Source: DATCIH01 sp036507955 (GTDB lineage: Bacteria; Bacillota; Clostridia; Clostridiales; Clostridiaceae). From it: 21,501 nt of DNA. The notes beneath the pieces are model-generated. The model was not told the origin of the DNA, did not search any database, and worked only from the letters and a program-made list of their open reading frames with translations. The stretch's first letter is position 1. Every line of letters begins with the position of its first letter. The position numbers and the translations under genes are program-made. The stretch spans positions 1 to 21,501 of the forward strand of contig DATCIH010000026.1 in the NCBI GenBank assembly GCA_036507955.1, in the 5' to 3' direction. Shown piece after piece: positions 1 to 7,410 of the stretch.

Positions 1-1
1 A

Positions 2-124
2 TATGGAGATAACCTACAGGCATTGATGGTTTACCTTTCAAACTATCAACTGGTACCGCTTGCTAGGACAACTGAAATTATTAAAAATCTTATAGGTAAA
101 GATATTACCATATCACCCACAAGA
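2..124 (+). mobile_element. IS66-family transposase fragment (internal piece)
   Basis: The frame starting at base 2 reads YGDNLQALMVYLSNYQLVPL, then a stretch ending near KDITISPT. This matches the part of IS66-type (TnpC) transposases that reads YGxNLxALxVYLxxxQLxP followed by an ISPxT-like motif. The left side runs off the window. On the right the similarity stops near base 110-124, where a DUF3888 reading frame takes over in another phase; the IS66 frame itself closes near base 200. No DDE catalytic residues are present in what is visible, so this is only a scrap. Family assignment is by pattern recognition. Confidence 0.65.
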
Positions 125-140
125 ACAGTCAAGAGAAGAA

Positions 141-485
141 TTGTATCAAGACATTTTTATATCCTTACTATTGCCTTATATTCAGAAAGAAGTCGATAAA
201 TATTATTCAAAGTATCTAACGGACACCCCAATGGTTGCTCCATATACAGTATACGTATTGAGTGCAGAAAGACCTAATGGCAATCGTTCATTTGTTTTTA
301 ATATAAAACTGCGAGTTGATTCTTATATAGGACCACATTTAGATGTTGGGCTCGATTATATCACTGTTACAGTTGGAGGAGCTGGAGAGGTTGAAATAAA
401 AAAATTTGAACATATAAAAAGTTACGAATTACCTCCTAATTATCAGAATATCATTAAGAAAGGATACAAAAACCCAATTCCTTAA
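141..485 (+). pseudogene. DUF3888-family protein, 5'-truncated
   Basis: The reading frame (114 residues from a TTG) matches my recollection of DUF3888 proteins: LYQDIFISLLLPYIQKEVDKYY near the start, a central YVLSAERPNGNRSFVFNIKLRV strand region and a C-terminal GxGEVEIKKFEHIKSYELPPNY. Family members I know of are small secreted proteins with an N-terminal signal peptide. Here the frame can be extended upstream only to a stop at 93-95, without a signal peptide or good ribosome binding site, and the upstream DNA is an IS66 fragment. I infer that the 5' end was lost in an IS-associated rearrangement. The TTG at 141 is the first possible start but has no Shine-Dalgarno sequence, so expression is doubtful. 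Biochemical function of the family is unknown. Confidence 0.6.
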
Positions 486-775
486 TGATTTGTTGTTAGT
501 AATAGTAAAGTGCGTTTTATATATAGAGTTTCTAATAGTCGTGTTATGTATGTAGTCCTTTGTGTTTGATAATTAAGCTTTTTGCAATACATGCAACAGT
601 TATAAGACAGAAAGAAAACTATATGATTATCTATCTAGTGTCGTTCCGACTGCTTTAGATAAAACAAGCGTACCTATCAGCCGAAATTATTTTCGCATAA
701 AAGCCTACTCTTAGGAAATACTACTTAAGAAGACTTATTTATACTTGTTTATGCTATAATAAAGGAGAGATAAAG
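486..775. other. intergenic stretch, no supported gene
   Basis: About 290 bases between the DUF3888 remnant and the Rpn N-terminal fragment. A short open stretch around 625-710 reads DYLSSVVPTALDKTSVPISR and ends at a stop; I do not recognise it and it has no start or ribosome binding site, so it may be another gene remnant. A TATAAT lies at 755-760, but it abuts the ribosome binding site of the next gene and has no matching -35, so I do not call it a promoter. Confidence 0.4.
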
Positions 776-865
776 ATGATGGAAATAGATCCTAAGGTAG
801 ATTTTATATTTAAATTGATTTTTGGAAATGAAGATATAGATTTTCAGGAGGATATTAATGAATAA
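776..865 (+). pseudogene. Rpn/PD-(D/E)XK nuclease-transposase, N-terminal fragment
   Basis: An AAAGGAG ribosome binding site (761-767) precedes tandem ATGs at 776 and 779. The product begins MMEIDPKVDFIFKLIFGNE, which matches the typical start of Rpn-family recombination-promoting nucleases (xPKxDFxFKxxFGxE). After codon 19 (830-832) the family similarity ends, and the frame stops at 863-865, overlapping the start of the small membrane protein gene. The rest of the Rpn protein resumes at about 1103. The gene has therefore been split by roughly 273 bp of foreign DNA or by a replacement event. Confidence 0.7.
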
Positions 866-1040
866 TATCGTGAAAATAGGTTTAATTATTATTTTTTTTG
901 ATTTGTTAATAATTATGATGGTAAAGAATTCGCTACATCAAAACGTGCCCACTTTTCTCCTATATCTACTTATTGGTGGTGGAGTATTAATGTTTGTTGG
1001 AGGAATCATGATGGTAAGACAAAATAACAAAGATAAATAA
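858..1040 (+). CDS. small two-helix membrane protein of unknown function
   Basis: A 60-residue frame starts at ATG 858 behind a good AGGAGG site (846-851). It has two hydrophobic segments, about residues 6-22 (KIGLIIIFFDLLIIMMV) and 33-53 (FLLYLLIGGGVLMFVGGIMM), separated by a short polar loop and followed by a charged tail, RQNNKDK. This is the pattern of a small hairpin membrane protein. It lies entirely inside the DNA that interrupts the Rpn gene, and its start overlaps the end of the truncated Rpn frame. I do not recognise the family. The good ribosome binding site and clear membrane pattern suggest a real gene, but a by-product of the rearrangement is possible. Confidence 0.5.
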   Translation: MNNIVKIGLIIIFFDLLIIMMVKNSLHQNVPTFLLYLLIGGGVLMFVGGIMMVRQNNKDK

Positions 1041-1102
1041 AACAGTTTTAATTTAAAATCTTCTTTTATTATGCATTGGGTGAGTAGTTTAAATGGAAGT
1101 AA

Positions 1103-1921
1103 GAAGGTAACACGGATATTCTTTTAAGTCTACTTAATTCAATATTAAAGTTTGAAGAAAAGAGTAAACTTGATAAAATTGAAATTCTAAACCCATTCAT
1201 AAGAAGAGAGCTATTAGAAGAAAAGACTTCAATTCTTGATATAAAAGCTAAAACCTTGTCTGGTGAATTAATTAATATTGAGATACAATTATTTAATAAA
1301 TATAATATGGATAAAAGAAGCTTATATTATTGGAGCAAACTCTATAGTAGTCAGTTAGGCGTTGGTCAAGAATATAAAGAGCTCAAAAAAACTATCACTA
1401 TAAATATTATTAATTTCAACTACATTCAAGGTGACAATTTTCACACGGTATTTCATATAAAAGAAAAAAGCTCTGGACAACTACTAAATGATAATCTTGA
1501 AATTCATTTTGTGGAACTATTAAAGGTTCCCAAAGCTGTTCAGGAAGAAAGTGATCCATTACAAATGTGGGTACAATTTTTAAAATATGAAAATAAAGAG
1601 TTATTGGAGAGATACGCTATGGCTGAGCCCGCTATAAAAAAAGCTATAAATGTTCTAGATTATTTGAATAAAGATGTCGATACTAAAGAATTATATGAGA
1701 TTCGGGAGAAAGCATTAAAGGATGAGAACTCCAATATTAGTGGAGCTAAAGTTGAAGGTAAAGCTGAAATGCTTATAAAGCAACTTACTAAAAAATTTAC
1801 AAATGTGCCTTTAAGTTATGAAGAAAACATTAAAAAATTGCCTGAAGAAACTATCGAATTAATTGCAACCGATATTTTTGATTTGAATAATATACGTGAA
1901 GTAGAAAAATATTTCAAATAG
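1103..1921 (+). pseudogene. Rpn/PD-(D/E)XK nuclease-transposase, remainder of the gene
   Basis: After a stop at 1100-1102 an open frame reads EGNTDILLSLLNSILKFEE, continues through NPFIRRELLEEKTSILDIKAKT and then GELINIEIQ, and ends at a stop at 1919-1921. The D in SILDIKAK and the ExQ in NIEIQ fit the PD-(D/E)XK active site of the Rpn/PDDEXK_2 family, which promotes recA-independent recombination in E. coli. The C-terminal half (YYWSKLYSSQL, WVQFLKYENKE, EGKAEMLIKQLTKKF) is also typical. The first plausible start in frame, a TTG at 1256, lies after the active-site Asp and has no ribosome binding site. Joined with the 776-832 fragment it would make a near full-length protein, so this is a disrupted gene. 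Confidence 0.75.
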
Positions 1922-1948
1922 ACGAAATACAATAAAATCTAATTTTAG

Positions 1949-1986
1949 AAGGTATGCTTTAATTTCAAATAAGCATACCTTTCTTT
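1949..1986 (+). terminator. Rho-independent terminator after the Rpn gene
   Basis: An 11-bp perfect stem, AAGGTATGCTT (1949-1959) and AAGCATACCTT (1971-1981), encloses an 11-base loop and is followed by TCTTT. It lies 28 bases after the Rpn stop. The T tract is imperfect. On the opposite strand it could also end transcripts of the DUF4179 gene, though less well. Confidence 0.65.
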
Positions 1987-2078
1987 GAAAGCACTTTTTC
2001 ACGATTGATATTATCAATAAATCGCTTTTACCTTAATAATTTCAGTTAATCCACAAGCTATAGAGGCCTTTAACATCC

Positions 2079-3143
2079 TCATCTAGTATTTACTTCAATT
2101 GCTTGAGCATCTAATACTTTAGTATAACCTACTCTTATTTCATGATCCCCATCTTTTGGCATTACCATAGCTTTAAGTATCGGTGTAATTTTTATCTTAT
2201 CAATTTTGTCATCTATAATATCATACCCATAGTACCCAATAGTCTCTGGATTCTCCTCCGAATATGAGTTACCAAATCCTGAATTACATGCATATTCCTT
2301 CATATTTTCATCTTCTAGTTTGAATTGTATATCAAAATGTAAGGCATCGCTTGTATAATAATCTAGTTCTGTTTTAAGTGGCGAAAATCTAATATCTTTT
2401 ATAGTTACCTTTACTCCCTCGTCAGTTGTAAAACTTTTATTTATTGGAAGTCTTCTTGTTATCTCCGAAATCTTATCTTTGTTAGACGTGAATTCAAATA
2501 CCCAATTTCCGTTTATAACCCTATCTCCATTATTAACTTTATCAAATACAATTCTTACATTAAAATCTCCTGCTAGGTTCAAATATTTCTTATCAGATGG
2601 GCTTATATCGTTTAGGAAACTACAAGTAGAACTATCGATTACTATTGCTGAGGTTCCACTACCATACCCACTCTCTAAAATATTTTTCCCGTTTATAAAT
2701 ACTTGGGGCTCCAATGAGGAGGAAGTAGCCCATGACCAATTATTAGTATATTTAGAGAAGGTACTGTCTATCATAATCCCAGTTTCATCCATCATAAACT
2801 CATTTAATTTCACTGTAACGCCATTATCTGTGACTGCTTTATTTATTACAGTTTTATAATTTTGTAGTGTATTAGTCTTAAGGTGAAAAAATTCTTCTAT
2901 ACTGGTTCCAAATATATTAACATTGGCTAAAACATTTCTACTCATGAATACACATACGAAAATTAATCCAAAGATTACAACTGCAATTGCAGGCATCTTT
3001 CTATTTCCTTTAACCTTTTTATTATTGATTCTTACCCTGATTTTTTTCTTGATTTGCTTTTTCTCTATATCATTTAATTCGTAGTCTTTATAATCATCTA
3101 AATCTATCTCAGCATTATTTAACACTTCTAATATTTTATTCAA
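2079..3143 (-). CDS. DUF4179-domain membrane protein, putative anti-sigma factor
   Basis: 354 residues from a TTG start with a well-placed AAGGAGG (plus-strand 3151-3157). About 49 cytoplasmic, lysine-rich residues precede one membrane helix (about 50-68, PAIAVVIFGLIFVCVFMS). The rest is predicted to be outside the cell, with the layout of DUF4179 proteins: a beta-rich domain with NAVTDNGVTVKLNEFMMDETG, then a second region with TDEGVKVTIKDIRFSPLKTEL resembling DUF5643. Genes of this type usually follow ECF-like sigma factor genes, as here, with an 18-base gap. I infer that the short cytoplasmic part binds the sigma factor and that the outer part senses a signal. The ligand is unknown, and the conventional zinc anti-sigma HxxxCxxC motif is absent. 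Confidence 0.75.
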   Translation of the reverse strand: MNKILEVLNNAEIDLDDYKDYELNDIEKKQIKKKIRVRINNKKVKGNRKMPAIAVVIFGLIFVCVFMSRNVLANVNIFGTSIEEFFHLKTNTLQNYKTVINKAVTDNGVTVKLNEFMMDETGIMIDSTFSKYTNNWSWATSSSLEPQVFINGKNILESGYGSGTSAIVIDSSTCSFLNDISPSDKKYLNLAGDFNVRIVFDKVNNGDRVINGNWVFEFTSNKDKISEITRRLPINKSFTTDEGVKVTIKDIRFSPLKTELDYYTSDALHFDIQFKLEDENMKEYACNSGFGNSYSEENPETIGYYGYDIIDDKIDKIKITPILKAMVMPKDGDHEIRVGYTKVLDAQAIEVNTR

Positions 3144-3161
3144 TTGATTAACCTCCTTATA

Positions 3162-3707
3162 CTAATGCCTATTTTCGAAAGTGGACTTTAGTCTTGTTCT
3201 TCCCCTAGATAGCTTATTATATATAGCAGAAGTCTTAATCCCCGTCTCTTTTGAGATTAGCTCAATATTCATTTCATCTTTATAATATTTAAGAAATATA
3301 TTCTTATCCTGAGGTTTCAAACTGCTAAGTAAGCTTTCCATATCTTCGCTTAGCTCATTTTCTAAAAGATTTCTTTCAACCTGATCATTATCTGATAAAT
3401 CAATATTGTCAATACTATGATTCTCCAAATGCTTTAAATACTTTCTTTTATAATCTATACATTTGTATTTTGCCACAGCTGCTAACCAGTTTTGAAATGA
3501 ACCTTTTTCATCATTAAAGTTTTCGATGTCATACCATACAACTAGTAGTATGTCATTGAAACACTCATCTTGGAAACTTTCAAAATTATAAAGATGCTTT
3601 TTAACTATACTTTTTATTAGCCTTCCATATGTATCTATAACATAATCTAAAGCATTCTCTTTCTTTTTTTTCAAAAGCATAATGAAATTATTTTGATCTA
3701 TTTTCAT
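3162..3707 (-). CDS. ECF-type RNA polymerase sigma factor (sigma-70 family)
   Basis: 181 residues from the ATG at 3707, chosen because AGGAGAGG lies 8 bases upstream; a further 13 codons upstream are open but have no such site. Region 2 spans roughly residues 17-90 (NALDYVIDTYGRLIKSIVKK through FQNWLAAVAKYKCIDYKRK, the -10 recognition part). Region 4 spans roughly 125-178 (LKPQDKNIFLKYYKDEMNIE, then a helix-turn-helix ISKETGIKTSAIYNKLSRGR, the -35 recognition part). No region 1.1 or 3 is visible, as expected for ECF factors. It directs RNA polymerase to a stress or envelope regulon, presumably restrained by the DUF4179 protein encoded directly downstream. Its targets cannot be read from this window. 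Confidence 0.85.
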   Translation of the reverse strand: MKIDQNNFIMLLKKKKENALDYVIDTYGRLIKSIVKKHLYNFESFQDECFNDILLVVWYDIENFNDEKGSFQNWLAAVAKYKCIDYKRKYLKHLENHSIDNIDLSDNDQVERNLLENELSEDMESLLSSLKPQDKNIFLKYYKDEMNIELISKETGIKTSAIYNKLSRGRTRLKSTFENRH

Positions 3708-4065
3708 ATTCAAATCCTCTCCTATGTTCAGATAAGTCGTGAACAAACCTTTAATTATAATGATGGTAACTATATATAATTAATTTTAAGAGCTCTCACT
3801 TATATATTCGTATTATTGAATTGGTTTTCTATCACTTATAAAAAATATTCTATTTCAACTTAAATAACATTATAATTGCTTTATTTATTGTAACATTAAT
3901 GCATGCCTTAGGGAGTATTAAGACTGCTTAATGCTTTGAAACTAAAACTAAATTAAATTTAAAAATTAAATTATTTAAAATAATATGAAGATAATTTGCG
4001 ATGCCTTTGGGGATAATATAGTGAAAAGAAATACACCATAATACATTTGAAAGGAAGTGATCTTT
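3708..4065. other. divergent intergenic region
   Basis: About 360 very A+T-rich bases between the minus-strand sigma factor gene and the plus-strand YyaL-like gene. It should hold promoters for both, but I found no convincing -35/-10 pair. An imperfect hairpin is visible at 3914-3934 (AGTATTAAG, ACTG, CTTAATGCT; 8 of 9 pairs). No gene is supported here. Confidence 0.4.
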
Positions 4066-6124
4066 ATGACAATTAACAAAATACCCAATAGATTAATCAA
4101 TGAGAAATCCCCTTATCTATTGCAACATGCCCACAACCCAGTAGACTGGTATCCATGGGGCGATGAAGCTTTTACTAAAGCAACCTCCGAAGATAAGCCT
4201 ATTTTCTTATCTATTGGGTATTCGTAATTGCTGTTATTAGCCGTGTTGCCATTGGTGCCATGTTATGGAAAGGGAATCCTTTGAGGATAAAGAAGTTGCA
4301 AAAGTCCTAAATGATAATTTTATTGCAATAAAAGTAGATAAAGAAGAAAGGCCAGATATAGATCAGGTATACATGTCCTTTTGCCAAGCTATAAACGGAC
4401 AAGGAGGTTGGCCTCTAACCATTATAATGGCACCTGATAAAGCACCTTTCTTTGCAGGCACTTATATCCCTAAAGAGGATACTTCAAGCTCTAATGGGCT
4501 TATTACTCTTCTCGAAAAAGTGTCAAAACTTTGGTCGAGCAATAAGAAAAGTCTAATAGAATATGGATCAAATATCACTAACCTAGTTAATAACAGTACA
4601 AATAATCTATATAGCAGTAGTGAAGACGTTGATGATGAAAGCCTTATTGATCTTTCGTTCAATGACTTGGTCAAGGACTTTGAAAGTCACTATGGTGGTT
4701 TTGGTAGAAGCCCCAAATTCCCTGTTTCCTATAGGCTTAACTTTCTACTAAGATATTATTATGTGCATAATAACCCTGCTTCTTTAAGCATTGTGAATAA
4801 GACTCTAGAAAGCATGCACAAAGGAGGTATTTATGATCATATAGGCTTTGGCTTTTGTAGATACTCAACTGATGAAAAATGGCTAGTTCCCCATTTTGAA
4901 AAGATGCTCTATGATAATGCCCTCTTGGCTATTACATATCTTGAAGGCTATCAGCTTACTAAAAACCAAACCTTTAAGGATGTTTCAGAAGAAATACTTA
5001 CCTATATTAAAAGAGATATGACCTCTAAGGAAGGAGGCTTTTATTCTGCTGAGGATGCTGACTCTGAAGGTGTTGAAGGCAAATTCTATCTTTGGACTTC
5101 CTCCCAGGTTATAGCTGTCCTCGGAGAGGTTGATGGCACTAGCTTTAATAAGCTTTATGATATAACAGCTCAAGGTAATTTTGAAGGCTTAAATATTCCA
5201 AACCTTATAAAAACAAGTACTATTAATAATCTCCCCCCAGAACTTAAGCAATGGAAAAACAAGTTATTTCTTAGTAGAGAGGATCGAATTCATCCCTTAA
5301 AAGATGATAAAATACTTACTTCCTGGAATGGTCTAATGATAGCTGCCTTTTCAATAGCCTCTAGAGTGCTTAATGATAGCGACTGCAAGCTTATGGCAGA
5401 AAATGCTGCAGATTTCATTTTAAAAGAATTGTCCTCAACAGATGGTGGACTAATGGCCAGATACAGGCAAGGAGCTGTGGCCTATAATGGCTATCTTGAT
5501 GATTATGCCTTTTTAATATATGGCCTCATTGAATTATATGAAACGAGTTATAAGCCTAAATATTTAAAGGAAGCACTACGGCTAAATAAATACATGCTAG
5601 AGCATTTTGAAGATAAAAAAAACGGAGGTTTTTTCTTTACTGCAGATAATGGAGAAGAATTGCTAATTCGTCCTAAGGAGTATTATGATGGTGCTCTTCC
5701 CTCTGGAAATTCTGTGGCAGCCTATAATCTTGTTAGGTTAGCAAGACTGACAGATGATAGTAACCTGGAGCAACTAGCAGGGAAACAAATTAATACAGTT
5801 AAGCCCTTAATTAATACTTCACCAAAGGATTACACCTTTATGCTGTTAAGTCTTATATCCCTTAATCAGTCAAGGGAATTAAAAATGGTGGGTAAAAACT
5901 ACTCTCCAGATAATGACCCCATGATCAGGGCTTTATGTGAAGACTTTAACCCTTTTACTCTATCCTTGTATTATTCAGAAAGGTTTCAAAGCTTAAAGGA
6001 TATTATACCAAGCATTACTGAATATAAATCTCTGAATGGCATGACAACCGCATATTTCTGCAAGAATTTCTCCTGTCTTCCACCAATCATAAGCTTGGAG
6101 GATTTTAGAAAAATACTAAAATAA
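4066..6124 (+). pseudogene. YyaL/SSP411 (DUF255) thioredoxin-fold protein, frame broken
   Basis: The gene starts at ATG 4066 behind GGAAGTGA with MTINKIPNRLINEKSPYLLQ and HAHNPVDWYPWG, the hallmark start of the DUF255/YyaL/spermatogenesis-associated protein 20 family. The family's IFLSIGYSTCHWCHVMERESFED block is interrupted: after GYS (tcg, 4222-4224) a TAA follows, then about 19 extra bases, and then the frame CHWCHVMERESFEDKEVAKV resumes at 4247. Removing 19 bases gives 2040 bases, a 679-residue protein, which is normal for the family. The rest is intact: thioredoxin-like domain with NGQGGWPLTIIMAPDKAPFF, then an alpha/alpha-barrel part with GGFGRSPKFP, GGIYDHIGFGFCRYSTD, FEKMLYDNALL and LTSWNGLMIAAF. 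Function of the family is unsettled. The downstream part has no ribosome binding site of its own, so I treat it as a pseudogene unless the insertion is a sequencing error. Confidence 0.85.
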
Positions 6125-6151
6125 AAAAAGCAAGTTTCGTTTCGCTCCTTT

Positions 6152-6160
6152 TGTTATAAT
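6152..6160 (+). promoter_or_regulatory. candidate extended -10 promoter for the esterase gene
   Basis: TGTTATAAT fits the extended -10 form (TGnTATAAT). Transcription would begin near 6167, before the GGAGTG ribosome binding site at about 6180. No good -35 hexamer is seen, which is acceptable for an extended -10 promoter. Confidence 0.4.
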
Positions 6161-6190
6161 TAATATAAAATATCGCATTGGAGTGATTAT

Positions 6191-7267
6191 ATGTTTGATT
6201 ATAAATGGAAATCTATGTCTGAATTACCAATCCAGGAAGGCTTACCTAACTTTTTTAAAACCGATGATGAAATGACAACAAAGAATTGGGAGAATCAAAG
6301 AATATATTTGAAAGAAATGCTTGCTCATTATTTATACGGACATATCCCACCTACCCCTATGGATCTTCATAGCAAAATAAATTATGAAAGACCAATATAT
6401 AATGGAAAAGGAATAGAAAGGAATTTTTCAATAATCTATAGTAAAGATGACTCTTTGTCTTTTAGCGTAAGACTAGTTTATCCATCGATTAAGGGGAGCT
6501 TTCCGGTAATAGTAAAAAATAGTGAAAGTGAAAATGAACTATGCCCAATAGAGGAAGAATTAATCGATAGAGGCTATGCCCTAGCTACCTTTAATAGAGT
6601 CTCGATAGCAAAAGATAGTGCTGATCGAGATAACGGGATCTTTAAACTTTATAATAACTATGACTTTGGAGTTATTGCTGCCTGGGCCTGGGGTCATTCT
6701 ATAACTATAGAACATCTCTTGTTACTTCCTTTCATTGATAAAGAAGGAATTTGTGTAACCGGTCATTCCAGAGGAGCTAAAGCTGCATTATGTGCAGCAA
6801 TATATGATGACAGAATTAAGGTTGTTGCCGCTGCAGGTTCAGGAAGTGGTGGTTTAGGCTCTATCAGATTCTTAGGGGAACATAATATAGCAACCCAGGA
6901 CCCTACAAAATGTGAGTCCTTAGGTAACATCGTGGCAGCCTTTCCATATTGGTGGTCAAAAGAAATCGTACCCTTTGCAAATCCGGAAAGACCTCATCGT
7001 ATAAAGGATGAGCTAAGACTTCCCTTTGATCTTCATTTTATTAGAGCACTTATTGCTCCTAGGGGTGTTATCTCAACCGATGGTTTAGAGGATTATTGGA
7101 CAAATCCTTATGGAACAAAATTAAGTCATACCGCCTCGGAAAAAGCCTTTAATTTATTTAATGCTAGAGAGAATAATCAGATTTTCTTTAGATCTGGTGG
7201 TCATGCACAAAATAAAGAGGATTGGAGTGCCTTTCTTACTTTTAGTGACCTTGTACTAAAAAGATAA
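6191..7267 (+). CDS. alpha/beta-hydrolase, CE15-like glucuronoyl esterase family
   Basis: 358 residues from ATG 6191 with GGAGTG upstream. The nucleophile elbow is GHSRGAKAAL with Ser193, followed by AAGSGSGGLGSIRF, and a C-terminal catalytic-His block reads FRSGGHAQNKEDWSAFLTF with His338. The GHSRxGK-like elbow and the GGHxxxxxDWxxFLxFxD ending resemble bacterial CE15 (4-O-methyl-glucuronoyl methylesterase) proteins, which cut ester links between glucuronoxylan and lignin. There is no signal peptide: the protein begins MFDYKWKSMSELP, so it looks cytoplasmic, unlike most CE15 enzymes. It may act on imported sugar-acid esters or a different ester. The LacI regulator and isomerase genes that follow support a carbohydrate role. 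Family assignment is fairly sure; substrate is not. Confidence 0.7.
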   Translation: MFDYKWKSMSELPIQEGLPNFFKTDDEMTTKNWENQRIYLKEMLAHYLYGHIPPTPMDLHSKINYERPIYNGKGIERNFSIIYSKDDSLSFSVRLVYPSIKGSFPVIVKNSESENELCPIEEELIDRGYALATFNRVSIAKDSADRDNGIFKLYNNYDFGVIAAWAWGHSITIEHLLLLPFIDKEGICVTGHSRGAKAALCAAIYDDRIKVVAAAGSGSGGLGSIRFLGEHNIATQDPTKCESLGNIVAAFPYWWSKEIVPFANPERPHRIKDELRLPFDLHFIRALIAPRGVISTDGLEDYWTNPYGTKLSHTASEKAFNLFNARENNQIFFRSGGHAQNKEDWSAFLTFSDLVLKR

Positions 7268-7344
7268 GTTAAGCTATTAATATTACATACTTGAATTATC
7301 TGGTGTTCTCTGTCAAAATAGAGCTATGGATAAAATGAAATCCG

Positions 7345-7389
7345 TTACAATTACTTTAAGTTTTAAAGTAATTTAGTTTATCATTGTAA
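7345..7389. repeat. nested inverted repeat upstream of the LacI-family gene
   Basis: A perfect 10-bp inner palindrome, ATTACTTTAA (7350-7359) and TTAAAGTAAT (7363-7372) with a 3-base spacer, lies inside an outer pair TTACAAT (7345-7351) and ATTGTAA (7383-7389). It sits 22 bases before the LacI-family start codon. It could be an autoregulatory operator or a hairpin ending the esterase transcript. It lacks the central CG of classical LacI operators and has no clean T tract, so neither reading is settled. Confidence 0.55.
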
Positions 7390-7410
7390 TATTTAAATGA
7401 GGGGGATAAA

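Noticed and set aside
625..710. Open stretch reading DYLSSVVPTALDKTSVPISR as a gene
   Set aside because: Short, without start codon or ribosome binding site, and no recognised family; at most an unidentified remnant.
755..760. TATAAT as a promoter for the Rpn N-terminal fragment
   Set aside because: It directly abuts the AAAGGAG ribosome binding site, so a transcript starting 7 bases later would lack it, and no -35 fits.
2479..2859. 126-residue plus-strand open frame inside the DUF4179 gene
   Set aside because: It is antisense to a well-supported coding sequence with a good ribosome binding site and family match; the plus-strand product resembles nothing and has no start signals.
4225..4264. 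Programmed frameshift or stop readthrough in the YyaL-like gene
   Set aside because: No slippery sequence is seen, the disruption is 19 inserted bases with an immediate TAA, and the family is normally uninterrupted; a plain mutation or sequencing error is simpler.
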